Shown here one piece after another: positions 46,837 through 59,113 of a stretch of DNA of 64,000 nucleotides. The DNA is taken from assembly GCF_933775445.1 (NCBI RefSeq), contig NC_065873.1, positions 1,550,001 through 1,614,000 of the forward strand. The letters are read 5' to 3'. The position numbers and the translations under genes were made by a program. The DNA comes from Argentina anserina (taxonomy: Eukaryota; Streptophyta; Magnoliopsida; Rosales; Rosaceae). Each line of letters begins with the position of its first letter. Position 1 is the first letter of the stretch. The notes beneath the pieces are model-generated. The model was not told the origin of the DNA and made no database searches. It was given only the letters and a program-made list of their open reading frames with translations.

Positions 46837-49800
46837 TTATTTTCCTTTTATCTGGTCAATGTGGATATTGGGGGATTTAATGGCTTGAATATGATGCTAA
46901 AACAACCCGCTGCCAGGAATTTTTTTTTTGAATGCAATAAATTTATTGAGATTTTGGGAAATAGAATGTGGAGAAATTTCATAGTTGTGTATTAGCTATG
47001 GCAGTAATATGAGTAATCTTAATAGTGTCTGTCCGGATATTATGAGTATGCACAAACATTTGTCTGGATATTAACATGTCAGTTTCTTTTATCTATAACA
47101 AAGGTTTTGATAAGGATTAGATGGCGGTAAGAATTTTACATGAAAAATAAAATGCTTCCATGTTTGTGTTTTGTACTTTAATTTCTCTTGGTTGTACATT
47201 GTTTATTACAAATGAATGTGATTCCATGTAGAACTGCAAATAATTTTATATATTATAGTGGAAGTGTATCCGGTTAAAAACATTTACCAAAATGATAGTA
47301 AAGACTTCTCAAAATACTGTAACTGTTTTTAGTATCAGTACTAACAATTACAGCTCTAAAAATATATGTGATAACATAATGATACTTTAACCCGCACTGA
47401 GACTCCAACTATCTACACGCATAACACTCAGTCAATTTAGTTTTGCATGCGAAAACTTTTTATCGCACGTCCAAGTCTTCAATTTATCATACGTGGTTTA
47501 AAAAACAATTCCAACACAGAAAATGAGAGTGGATAAATTATGTACACACGATTAGCTATACCAGGGGTTATATCATCTCAAGCAGTCAATGGATGTTAGA
47601 TGAGCTACTTGGTATACACATTGTGGGCACACTAAGACTCTCACGCATAAGGGCGGGCGGAGTTAAAATTTCATAATAAGTTGGGTTAGAAAAAAAATTA
47701 CGAGTTATTTATGAATTTATATAAAATTTTAAGGTGTATTAATATTTAAAATTTAAATTTAGTTAAAAAAATAAATATTTTAATAATTTTAAGTATATTA
47801 CAGTCCACCGTGACCAATGTGTGACTATGTCATTGCTCACGCATCCAGCTCATATTCCCAAACATAGAAAGGGATGTAGAATAGTGAAGCTGAATATTTA
47901 AATAAGGTATTTTCATGCGTGGGGTGTAAGGCGCATCGGGTTTAGCTGGATCACAATGCGCACGTACGATAATGGCCAGCTTAGAGCCGGATGGTCCCAA
48001 ACAACTTCTATTTTTTTCTTCTCTCTTTTATAAAATTAACCTGGACCCTCACTTTTGTCCCTTTCCGGGTTCGGACTTCGGGTCACCAGTGACGAACCCG
48101 AAAAATATAAAAGAGTGTTCCACCCAATGCTCTCCTGGGTGATCCATTCAAGCGTTGTCGGGGCTCCAGCTGTACCCGATCTGACGTCTTCCTTTTTCTT
48201 TTTTCTTTTTGTTTAAATAAAAATAATAATTTGGGGTTAGGTTTTTATGTGAGTTAGCGCCAGAGGGGCCATAGGGGACCAGGGGTTGGACGCTAATCTG
48301 ACCTACAAGGATCCACGTGGGTCCCACGAGGTGTACGAATGGGAAATTAAGAAAAGATTCTAAAGTGATAATATTAAAATGCTGTGGGCTGGGCTGGAGC
48401 TGGGTTGGGGGTTTGGTGCGTATACGATGAAATGTGACACCTCATGTTTGTCAGTATCTGGATCTGGGTGTCAGCTTGATAGCTTTTCGTGTGCTGTTAC
48501 ATTGGATGCTATGTTACACGTGCGAATTTTGGTTTTTACTATTTTTATTTCTTTCTTTAATAAAAGAAAAATGAAAAAATGGATACGAAGTACATTTGAT
48601 TTGATTAAATGTCAAATAAATTGGGATAAGAAAAGATAAAAAGGGCAAATGAAACTCGGTACTAGCTAGGGACTTCACAATCGATTTTACGTCTTTGTTT
48701 ATGCATGTTTGAACCTTCGTTCTTAACATCAAGTCATCAATTATGGAGTTCGCTTGTTACGTCATTGATACGATGCCTTTTGTTTTCAAGTTATCGGCAT
48801 ATTCTGTTACCGGAGAATTACATGGTAATGTATATGATTCTCCTCAACTGTTATATTTTGATATGAGTATTTATTACATTAAAATTATAATTTTATATAT
48901 TTTTATTATTTGTGAAATGACCATAATAAGAATTGATGATTTTGAGTGTATGGTTTTAGGGTTTAGAGTTTTAGGGTATTAGAGGGTAGAGTGTAGGTTT
49001 TTTTTTTTTAAAAAAAAAAACTCAAAATATTTTTTAATAAAATAGCTTAAATATAATTTTTCTTTTTAAATCATACGTGTCAAATTGTAATTAAAAAGTA
49101 TAATTACTAGACATTTTCACGGTTCTTCGAGAGAACTGAAAAATTCATTGTCAATAGTTATCTAACTCTTGCTATAATTTATTAGATTTTTGCTAACATA
49201 TTTGTACGTATAACAATAAGCTATTATTGACGATCCAATGATCTTCACGAAATCAGGAAAATGATCGAATAATTTGGGATAACCTTCTTGGTTTGGACTT
49301 CATGATAATTGATGGATAGCTGGATACAGACTGTTAATGCCGGCCAGCTAGCAACCTAGACAAATGTATTGCCCACGATATTGGAAGTTAAAAATCTAAT
49401 TCTCTTAACCATGCAAAATGAGCAATAAGTCCGTTGAGTTTATGATAACAATGTGTGATCTTAAAATTAACCAGCTGAAACGTACGTCCAACCAGTTTAG
49501 TACTAAACAATGAAAAAATCTGGTTAATTACTTAGGAAACATCACCAAGACAAAGGAAAAGATATATATCAATTCATTTGGATTCTCCTTGATTTATATC
49601 AACGAGTATGATCACTTCTCTAAAGATAATGGACTATACTCGATCATTTGATAGTGAAGTAAGATAAGCAATCGGGATTTTTATCCGTGAATCAATACTT
49701 TGTAAACTTTAACATAATTGATTGTAACAATCCATAAGTGTTTGCAAGGTTCCAAAAGAATATTGTGTAACAAGTAAATTACAGTGTAGTACTCTGATGA

Positions 49801-50350
49801 ATTTTTATGGGCAGGTGGAGGACAAATAAGTCATCTATATGGAAACAAATCGATGATTCATCATGATGGGGATTTTCTGAACCACTTGGACAAATAATTG
49901 GATAGTTAAACAATCTTATATAGGTTCGATTTATTTCGTAGAAGAGATTATTATTATTTTTAGATTGTAATGTATAATAGAACGAATGTAAAGTGAAAAA
50001 TATGTAATTGCTAAACTTATTCGTACGTAGATAACCGAGGAGATTGATCCAACTTAGGTTCACCTCAATCTCCTCAATCAGCAAAATCATTTCCACCGTC
50101 TGCACATTGAAGCTCTTGTTATTTGTTACTGATATGGGGCTTGGTATTTATGCCACGCTGGGTATTATTACCACAGTAATCATTAATGAAACATTAAGGA
50201 AAGCGAGGATCCATGATCTTATAGAAAAATAGTATTACAATTATTCATCAATATGTTTACAACCAACCACAGCTTATGAAAGCAGAGAATTTATAAAGAT
50301 CAAGTAGCGAGGTGCTCTCTAATCTTGTAATTTCTGTATATATCCTGAAT
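46837..50350. other. Gene-poor intergenic region
   Basis: This is AT-rich, with a T10/A11 tract near 48997-49021 and degenerate telomere-like TTTAGGG motifs near 48953-48980. Only short unsupported reading frames are present. Confidence 0.5.
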
Positions 50351-51055
50351 TCAGAATAGACCAATATCCCCAGCAAAACCAAAATCATAAGCTCTAGGAA
50401 TATTAATGGAATCAGATCCTACCTGATTACTACTGGGACTGTTCTTAGAATAATGATGAGCATTATTCATCAGACTGAATGATGAAGAATTATTATGAGC
50501 AATACTAGAAGTATTACTAGACTCCGTCAAAATCCTATTGGCTTGTTCGTTCACGTTCTTCTTGAGCTCCTCTATTGCAGCCTTAAGTGTTCGAAGCTCA
50601 TCCGGACCAAGTTCATCAACTGGGTTTTCCCACCAACACTCGCTGGCTTTGCTCATTTTTTCAAGCGATTCACCATCCTTTCTCTCAGCCTCGATTTGGT
50701 TCGAAATGCTTGTTAAGTGCATGTTGAGCTCATGCGCAGTAGCATTCTTGTGAGCCTCACCAAGCTGTTGACAATAAGGGTCTGCTAGAAAATTATTATA
50801 ATTAGGGTTTCGAGCAAGAAACCGGTCGATGAGGGAGTCGACATCCGGGTGGCCGAAAGAGTAGGGCTTGTTGGCCGGAGAGAAGACTATGATCGCAACC
50901 TCAACACCACACAATGTGCAGAGCTCGCTGGCCTTCTTGAACAGCCCCGACCGCCGCTTGGAGAATGTGACTTGTAGATTGGTTCTCTTGGCTATTTTAG
51001 CAATAGGAATCTTTTGGCGACCTTGGCTAATTTTGTTGGTCTTCTTCATCGCCAT
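50351..51055 (-). CDS. Type I (M-alpha) MADS-box protein, AGL62-like
   Basis: This is an intronless 234-residue protein. The MADS domain (about residues 13-72) includes GRQKIPIAKIAK, LQVTFSKRRSGLFKKASELC and VEVAIIVFSP. SFGHPDVDSLIDRFL follows, typical of the AGL62/AGL61 M-alpha group. There is no K domain. A coiled-coil-prone region with CWWENPVDEL lies at about 130-180 and a Ser/Asn-rich tail follows. M-alpha proteins act as DNA-binding partners in female gametophyte and endosperm. In Arabidopsis AGL62 blocks early endosperm cellularisation. The MADS N-terminus is more diverged (KIPIAKIAKRT) than in the second gene. A TATA run lies at 51185-51193. The start is the first ATG. A second Met is two codons on. 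Confidence 0.93.
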   Translation of the reverse strand: MAMKKTNKISQGRQKIPIAKIAKRTNLQVTFSKRRSGLFKKASELCTLCGVEVAIIVFSPANKPYSFGHPDVDSLIDRFLARNPNYNNFLADPYCQQLGEAHKNATAHELNMHLTSISNQIEAERKDGESLEKMSKASECWWENPVDELGPDELRTLKAAIEELKKNVNEQANRILTESSNTSSIAHNNSSSFSLMNNAHHYSKNSPSSNQVGSDSINIPRAYDFGFAGDIGLF

Positions 51056-52791
51056 AGTAGAAACTTCGAGGATTCAGTGAGAAACTGAGACAGCTAGGAT
51101 TCTAGCTAGATAAGGTTGTTTCTTGTCAAGTTTCTGAAGGTTTTTTTTATTTAAGTTTCTGAAGGTTTGGAAGGGATGAATTAGTATATATATGGTTCAT
51201 CATTTGCTTAAATTATTACTCTTTATGATGACACTTATGTTGGTGACATTTATGTCCAATTTAGTCTTAACGCTCAGTTACTCTATATGATTAAAACATG
51301 ATCGATCTTTTGGAAGTTATGATCTTATTCACTTGAACGTATACATCAGATAATTACAGAGCTGTGAACTAATTCTAACCTAGCCTATTGAGTATTGATG
51401 ATTTATATAATAATGCAGATAACTAGCTATATGACTTTTGGTATGTCAATGAGCATTTTTTATTTTTAGTTAAGGTCAGCATGATCACATTATGCATGAA
51501 CCACTCCCATGAGTGGTGCTTGCCAAATATTAAAAGACCCTATTCACTTCAACAATCAGAAACTGAAACAGCTAGGATTCTCGATCTTATATTCTGCAAT
51601 AATTAAGAAGGAAATATCAATATGATATGGTGGTACCAAGCAGATGATAGGTTAATATACCTGTTGTTACAAACAGTTCGATCGATCATTAATTTATTTA
51701 ACTATCCTATCAGAATTAGGTGTAATGAGTTGGTGTCTTATATTTTGGTATTTTAATTATTTGGGGTTCCCTGCTGTATGGTAAAATTCTTCCAACAATA
51801 GCCAGATCACTGAAAAATAATAAGAATTCCTACATGCATGCAATAATATTACTTCAAAGTTCAAACCATGAATATCCAGTGTGTGGAACCTTCTAATATA
51901 TTTCTGTTGAGAATAATAGATAAAGCATCGTCTTCCGAGAATGAGCAACTGTATTGCATTTTCTCTAAATTTTCCTCCATGCAACTTTGGTTTATCGTAA
52001 GCAAATCTTCGAGAGAACAAATTAAAATTTCACGCCTATAATATCTGCAAATATTAATAATAATTGGGAGAAGCATGTTAGCTAGGTACCTGTTGGAAGG
52101 TCTATACTGGAAAAGCTAGCTGCTCATGAACAGGATATATATTGAACTCGAAGGAGGCAGCAGTTTGATCTGTTAATTCCCCACTATCTCTTTTAATTTG
52201 TTAGAATTTAGCCATTTTTAAAAAAATCAATAGGTTCACTGGTTCACCTATTAATTTGCATGTAAATTTTAATAGGTCCACAGATGCGTGTACGTTCTTT
52301 CCGTTACTTGTACACATAAGATGAGAAGCCATCAATCTTTACAAAGTTTCTTCAAATTAGCTGAGCATGCATGCATGTGTGGATGGCTGTGGTCTGACTG
52401 GTCTCCATGCCACAACGAGAGCATGAATGCTGCATCGATCAGTAGCAGTATGTAGATAAATGTGATAAGCCCTTCATAGAAGACCTTCATTTTGGTCACC
52501 AACTTCAACTTCTAGATCTTATCTCAAACTGCATGCATGTATATCCTTCCAAGCTGAGCTGCCACTTCCAACATTACCACCAAACGCCGTGTGTTGTCTC
52601 GTTACGTACATAGCAGATAGCCATCAGCCAGACTTTTTTGGTAGTTTAGTGCCGGTCTCTTAAGTAAGGCTACAACATGTTAAATGTGCACGAATTGGTA
52701 CGGTCTTCGGCTTACTCGATATTCTCGATTTTCCTGTATACGATATAGAATTGGTCATTTGGTCTTCGGCTCGACTTTATTCTCTTCTATT
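51056..52791. other. Intergenic, with a partial echo of the MADS leader
   Basis: The motif GAAACTGAGACAGCTAGGATTCT just upstream of the MADS gene (about 51082-51104) recurs with few changes about 480 bp further on (about 51560-51585). No gene is seen. The region ends in the target duplication AATTC (52792-52796). Confidence 0.45.
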
Positions 52792-53113
52792 AATTCTGTA
52801 ATAACCCTAAATTTTAAACAATGTTAGTTTGATTTGGAATTCTATAAAATTTCGAATTTTATTAGAATGAACGTATTTGGTTGCGACGTTAGTAAACGAG
52901 AAACGGAAACGTTCTCGTAACGTTTAAATTGAAAAACGTTACATTTCCGTAACGTTTATATCGACTTTTATTCCGTCGATCGGTTGCGAAAACTTCCTTC
53001 ACGAAAGTTGTAGAGCTCGTCGATACGAGTGCGTGGACATGTGACACGTTCGAATCGAACGTCGGACGTAAAAGTTATTAACGTCGGAAGTTAGTTTCCG
53101 ATTTGGAAACGAG

Positions 53114-53120
53114 TATAAAT
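53114..53120 (+). promoter_or_regulatory. TATA box of the 5' LTR
   Basis: TATAAAT is followed within about 30 bp by a leader. The same box occurs in the 3' LTR at 59431-59437, and TATA-like runs sit at the matching place in the solo LTR at 3576-6643. Confidence 0.65.
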
Positions 53121-54091
53121 AGAATGTTTTGTGATTAGGGTTTCCACTTTTGGAAACCCTCACTCTCTCCGCCTCCCTCTTTCTCTCTCTCTCTCTCTCT
53201 CGGTTCTCTCTCTCCCGACCCTTCCTCCTTCCTCTCGGCTTGCATCCGATCTTCCTCCTCCGAGGGAGGTGCTCCTCACCGCCGACCTCAGCAGCCTCAC
53301 GACCACGACACAAACATCCTCTGAGCAAGGCACGGTCTCCAGCAACGCCGTGAAGCCCGGCGCGATCCACAGGGACCGAACGCAGTCGGTCCGATCGAGC
53401 CATCACCTCCAGCGACGCACGAGCACGGAGGAGGGCTTCCCTACGCCGATCCTAGCCATGGTGCTCTCTGCCTTCGACTTGGAGGCCAAACTTCATCGAA
53501 TCCGAGTTCTCACCAAGGATTTGAATTTCACCGGCGATCCAAGCCTTTTCCGAGGCCAAATCGGAGGTTCTAGCTTCGATCAAGGTATGGATGGATGTGA
53601 TTACTGGTTGTGTGTGTTTGTTGATGAATTGTGGATGTTTTGGAACGATTTTGGAGTAGGATCGGAGGAGGGGAGGAATTGGTGAGCACCGCCGCCTTAG
53701 GCGGCGCGTGTGGGCGAGTAGAGGGGGCTAGGCACGGTGTGAGGCCGTGGGAAGGCAGAGGGAAGGAAGAGGGTGGTTTTGGAGGCGGCGGTGGCGTGAT
53801 ACGCGCCGTGGTTAGCCTCAGCGCGTGAGCCCCACGCGCGGCCCGCCGGAGGTGGCGCGTGTGCCACACGTGCGGCGGTGTGGACAGTTTTGACAGAAGG
53901 GTATTTTAGTAATTTACTGTGTACGGTAAATGTAAATGTAATTTTTAATTACTACGGTAAATGTAATTAAATTTTACCTTCGGTAAATGTAAATATAAAT
54001 TACTTTCAGTAAATGTAAAAAGTAATTTTGTGAAAGGGTAATTTAGTAAATTTTATTTACTGAATTTGTATTTACATTTAAATCGTACGTA

Positions 54092-54455
54092 TACGTACAG
54101 AAATACGTATTAATATTTATACGTACAGGAATACGTATTAATATTTATACGTACAGATATACGTATATAATATTTATACGTACAGAAATCCGTATTAATA
54201 TTTATACGTACAGAAATACGTATTAATATTTATACGTACAGAAATACGTATTAATATTTATATGTACAGAAATACGTATTTATATTTATACGTACAGAAA
54301 TACGTATATAATATTTATACGTACATAAATATGTATATAGTATTTATACGTACAGAAATACGTATATAATATTTATACGTACATAAATATGTATATAGTA
54401 TTTATACGTACAGAAATACGTATATAATATTTATACATACGGAAATACGTGTAAA
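54092..54455. repeat. 28-29-bp minisatellite, 13 units
   Basis: The unit is ATACGTACAGAAATACGTAT plus (T/A)TAATATTT with small changes. It forms local palindromes around ACGTA. The 3' LTR has nine units (about 60415-60665), which explains most of the 106-bp length difference between the LTRs. Confidence 0.9.
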
Positions 54456-54613
54456 TCGTATATTTGTACAATAACCGTGAATAGTAAGAGAGAACAGTAA
54501 CACTGAACAGTAATTTCGTAAAACCGAAAATTGCTTAACAGTAACCGATTATTACTGTGTCGGCATTTAAAGGTTTACGAAACATTTCTAAATTCTTTTC
54601 TTATCATTTCAAG

Positions 54614-54678
54614 GTGATCATTAAATCGAGGAAAGGAATTATCATCGGGAATTGTGGAATTACGCTCGAGGCGATAAG
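54614..54678 (+). other. Possible mini-exon inside the LTR
   Basis: This 65-base segment is preceded by TTATCATTTCAAG and followed by GTGAGTAAAATCTCAC. It is conserved in the 3' LTR (60825-60889) and, reverse-oriented, in the solo LTR at 3576-6643 (near 4940-5005). The donor is also kept in the solo LTR at 24404-27164 (near 25950). Splicing is inferred. Confidence 0.45.
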
Positions 54679-55917
54679 GTGAGTAAAATCTCACTGAATT
54701 ACGAATCTACCCTCGTGGTGATTCAACATTTTTGCAAGTGTGTTTATCAAATGAATTACAACATGTATATAATTTAGTGGACTATATATATACAGTATAA
54801 TGGTAATAAGTACATATATATATATAGTTCATTAAATTACATACTGTTATTAATTCATTAAAAATAGTCATTTCGATGACGGAAGTTTGTGAAATGAGCA
54901 TGTGTGGTGAAATATGACATGTATAAGATATTGTGGACTATATATATATTGTATAAATGGTAAATAAGTACGAATATATATAGTTTGCTATATAATATAC
55001 TGTTATGATTTTATTGTGATTATATTGAGCATGTGATTTGAATTGTACAATATGATGTGGGATTATTGTACGTGATTTTTAACATTGAGATTGTTAAAAT
55101 GTGAATTGTCTTCGGACCTGATTTTTGGTACAATATGATGTGAGATTATTGTACGTGTTTGGCAAGTTGAAACCTAGCCTTTGGCCGGACGAAAGTTACG
55201 ATACAGTTAGAGCTCTAGTATGTCTGCCTTAGTACTGCATGTGAGGTAACGGGTGGTTATCTGCTCATGGGTACTTAGTTTATTTTGGATGTTGGGTAGC
55301 GGGTGGCTATCCAATATCAGCGGTGTATTACGAGAGGGGTAACAGATGTGTACCAGCGTTCTTGGTACCCGTATTATAAATGCATTTGGGTAACCAGAAG
55401 GGTTACTTAATTTCTCATGAGCGCTTCTTTTTCTTTGGGACAACCAGATGGGCCGTCCACTGACTCATGAGTGCATTTATATTTGTTTGTATTGTGGATT
55501 TTCGTATACATTGATATGCGAGTTATATGTTTTCATTTTACTCATACGAGCTGTAAAGCTTACCGGGTTTGTGTTTACAATCCCGGTGCACCAATTCGAT
55601 GGTGTAGTGGATGACTCCGCAGGTGTAGATTAGCGGGAATTGACGGACCGCTCAGAGGACTTGAAGTGATTTACCTCCAGCTTGTGTGGGGATTTCGTGT
55701 GACTATTTTGTGAGAGATTGTGAGGATTATTACATTCCAACTTACGTAATGTAAATTATAAATTTGGGTTGTAATAATTGGTTTTCTGAGTTGTATTGAT
55801 AACTCAATGATGATCCGCTGTGCACTTAAATGATTTCGATTTTATTGAGATGATTTTGTGTTTAACGACTTTAGAGTTTTGAGTTTTTAAGCTCGAAATT
55901 TTTGGGGTCGTTACAGT

Positions 55918-55930
55918 TGGTATCAGAGCC
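55918..55930 (+). other. Primer-binding site (initiator Met-tRNA)
   Basis: TGGTATCAGAGCC, two bases after the 5' LTR, is complementary to the 3' end of plant initiator methionine tRNA. This is the common primer site of gypsy and copia elements, and it fixes the element's orientation as +. Confidence 0.92.
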
Positions 55931-56196
55931 TAGTTGTGTATTTGGCGATTATCAATATCATCCGGGAGCGATGATCCGACTGTAGGCGGGCCCCCATCAC
56001 ATGCTCCTCGGTATTGATATGTCGTCGGGTACGCTAGAGTGTTAGGAGCCATACCTTATGGTTTGGTCCTGTAGAGAGTATTGTGACGATACTCCGATGA
56101 TTCACCTTCATCTGAAATTTTATGATTGATATTGGTTGGATCTATTTTGTCGAATTCGAGACTTCACATGTATGACTGAGTGTTAATTGTTGAATG

Positions 56197-56415
56197 GTGA
56201 TGAATTTGGAAAATGGTCGTGGACAGGGTCGAGGACGGACGAGAGGTCGAGGCCGAGTCCGCAATGTGGAGAACCTTTATGAGGAGGCTGCTCCACTGGA
56301 AAGACAAGTTGATCTTGTTGCTATCGTTAGAAACGATAGTCGTGTGTTGAGGTTGATCAAGGACATGAGTGAGCTGCTAGTGCTGCCATTTCATGACGCT
56401 TGGATCATGTGGTAG
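56197..56415 (+). pseudogene. Gag N-terminal remnant
   Basis: From MNLENGRGQGRGR the frame is Arg/Gly-rich and then reads EEAAPLERQVDLVAIVRN before stopping at 56415. An RG-rich start of this kind is common in gypsy Gag proteins. Downstream frames to about 58600 are full of stops, and no protease, reverse transcriptase or RNase H motif could be confirmed. Confidence 0.5.
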
Positions 56416-58644
56416 CGGACCATTGGATCGAGAGTATTGGGACTTACTTGGTAATGATTGAGTACTCTGAGTTAGAGAATACGATGATAGCCACATTCAT
56501 TTATTGATAGTTGGCAGTGGAGGGGTTAGGGTTGATTCCTACGCCTATGGGAAACTCTTTATGTGTCACTTCACCTTTGGAGTGTTCCTCGAATTAGAGA
56601 CAATGAAAGGCTTATCCTATCGTGATTGGAAGTAGAGAGTTCTCTGCTTATTTGATAGTGATTCCGGACCACACCATGATGTGATCTGAGGAATCGATTG
56701 GTTGAGGCCGCAGTACGCGGTGATTGATTGTTTTGACATGATGGGTTCTTTCGTAGACCCAGGAAACCAGAGTTTCGTATCTCTGACTCGAGTCGGATAA
56801 TGCCATGAGAGCTTGAGTCATAGCATATGTTGAGTATGTGGATCTGAAGTAGCTATCACAGACATCGTTGTGATGTCTGAGTAAAGTGAGACGTTTCCGG
56901 AGATACAGTGTTATAACACCTATAACGAAGACGCCGTATGGATGGGACAAATGAATTCAAGACTAAATGACTGGTGTGATCAGTTTAGAGAGGCTACAAT
57001 ACTCTCTGAGTTTGACATGCGATCCAGATACTGGAATGCTAACATGTTTGAGTATATAGTTTCCTATCAGGGCAGAGAACTGTCAAGGAGACTTGATGGA
57101 GAGCGTTGACCATATGTTGAGGGATGTTCAGTGTTTAAATGTTGAGGACTAGATTTTAGTTATGCAACTAATCTAGAGATGTGTAGACCATAGGTTGGAG
57201 GTGGTTAACGAAGATTTTCGTGACTAGCATCTCTAACGTTATTGATAACAGAGTGGTAGGGCGTGTAATACGTCCTTAGGGTGGTAATACAATTACTGAA
57301 TTGAGATTCACATTTTGTCGACGTGATATTCCAAACTTGTTCTGGTTCGACTATAGACAATTGATGTTACGCATTGTGCTTGGCTGAGCAAGAAATATAA
57401 GGTGATGGAGAAATCTCAATGTGGCGATATGAATTAATTATTTGCTAGATGAGCATTTACATGAGAGCGCTGACATTTCAGGATTTAATTATTTTGGTGT
57501 TGGGAAATTGGAACTTGACAATGCCACAGGTCCAAATGAGACGCAATGACGGTAAAGTAACTCTATTAAAGGTAAGGTATGAAATGACCTTACCTTAGTG
57601 GTGTTTTAACGAATTGGTCGTGACAAGTACCTTCTAACTGGTAAAGAAATGGTTGAAGACTAAATTTTCTTTTCAAGTGCAAGTGGCGTTAGTGTTGGAG
57701 ACTTAGAGGTTCTTTTCCTCTATGCATCAAATTGTTTATTGTTGGATAAGGCGAAGTTGACTGAAGTGTTCAACAATGGATAAATTCTATGTTAAAGAGT
57801 AATCAATTATATTACTGCTTGCAGAGAAGTTATTTTTGGCCGAATGCGTTGGCCATGAGGGTTCTTAATGAAAGTAAAGAAACAACTGTTTAGAGTGGTG
57901 GTATATCGATCATTTTGGGTTAGTTTTGAGGAGATGGTGGACCTAATATCGGGTTCTGTTGAAGTAATTACTAAACTTATTAGTACTACAACGGTGGGAG
58001 GAACCCATATTTTAGATGAGGCACTTGGGCATTTGTGTGGGACCGTATGTCATGCGTTTGAAGCATGTATGAACCAGGGGGTAAAGTACATCTCAGTTGT
58101 GGTCATGGACTCAGCGAGTTAAGACCCTTATCGAGTTACCATTATAAGGAGGTGCTGGATGAGTAACATGCACAACAACCTTCGATGATTATAAAAGATA
58201 ATCATGAACGGGGATTGTTTGTAGATCGGAAGGAATGATATATTCATGGTTCTAGTGATGGGTTGAGGTGAAATCATAACGGTATTGTTGTGGATATAAG
58301 TACGATTACCTTGGAAACCGATGTGTGTGATGCAAGTAGTAGGTATGTGCTAAATATTTATTTTGACTCGTGTTAGATATTGAGAGTCTTGAGCATGCAT
58401 AGTGGGTGGGCAAGCTCATGACGCGAGAATTGTCTGATAACCGCAAGGGAGTGGTGAATTAGACAAAGGGGGTATGTTGACATCTCTATCGGAAGCACCA
58501 TTATGTTTTGGTGACTCACATGTGGCTGTTAATGTTGGAACACGTGACGGATTGGGTGTTTGGAAGAGAGTTGAGGCAATGGAGGACATGCTGAGAGCAT
58601 ACATACTGGATATTATAGGTAACTGGGAAGATCATTTGAGGAGC

Positions 58645-59060
58645 GATTGAGTTGCTTACAACAACCGTTACCATTCTAGCGTCGGCATGGCACCTTATGG
58701 GACTCTTTATGGTAGACAGTGTCGATCACCTATCTCTTGGGCCCTTGAAAGTCTCGAGAAGGTAGGAGAACTAGCATATCGACTAGCCTTGCCTACTAAC
58801 ATGTTGGGTATTCACAACTCCATCCACATTTCCATGTTAAGAAAGTAGGTACCAAATGAGTTGCATGTGATCGATCATAGCATCATGGAGGTGAAGAAAA
58901 ATGCTACTTTTGTTATTAAGCCGGTTGGAAATTTGGATAGACCCACAAAGAAACTTTGGAGGAAAGAAGTTGAGCTAGTCAAGGTGCTGTGGAGTCACCA
59001 TGATGAGGGTGATGCATCTTGGGAGCTAGTGTAAGACATGATGACTAGATATCCACAGTG
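58645..59060 (+). pseudogene. Integrase C-terminal / chromodomain-like remnant
   Basis: One frame reads YNNRYHSSVGMAPYGTLYGR, then ELAYRLALPTNMLGIHNSIH, then LVKVLWSHHDEGDASWELV. These match the integrase end and chromodomain-like tail of plant gypsy elements. Stops interrupt it near 58846 and 59032. The stretch that usually separates the YG(R)CR motif from AYRLALP is missing, which suggests an internal deletion. Confidence 0.75.
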
Positions 59061-59100
59061 ATTTGTTGAGTGAGTTTGAATTTCGGGACGAAATTTCTTT

Positions 59101-59113
59101 AAGAGGTGTAGAT
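59101..59113 (+). other. Polypurine tract
   Basis: AAGAGGTGTAGAT lies directly before the 3' LTR and follows the GGGACGAAATTTC motif usual in gypsy elements. It contains two T interruptions. Confidence 0.7.

Larger units (their letters stand above)
52797..55915 (+). repeat. 5' LTR (3119 bp)
   Basis: It begins TGTAATAACCC and ends GGGGTCGTTACA. It contains a TATA box (53114-53120), a CT-rich leader, a GC-rich segment (about 53200-53880), 13 copies of a 28-29-bp repeat (about 54092-54455), and splice-like sites (donor 53585, acceptor ending 54613, donor 54679). Confidence 0.93.

Noticed and set aside
53131..53869. Open frames in the GC-rich part of the LTRs (repeated at 59448-60218)
   Set aside because: They are low-complexity Ser/Leu or Pro/Arg-rich frames on both strands, produced by CT repeats and high GC. 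No domain is recognisable.
54092..54455. CRISPR-like array of ~28-bp repeats
   Set aside because: The units are contiguous, without unique spacers, inside a plant LTR. It is a minisatellite.
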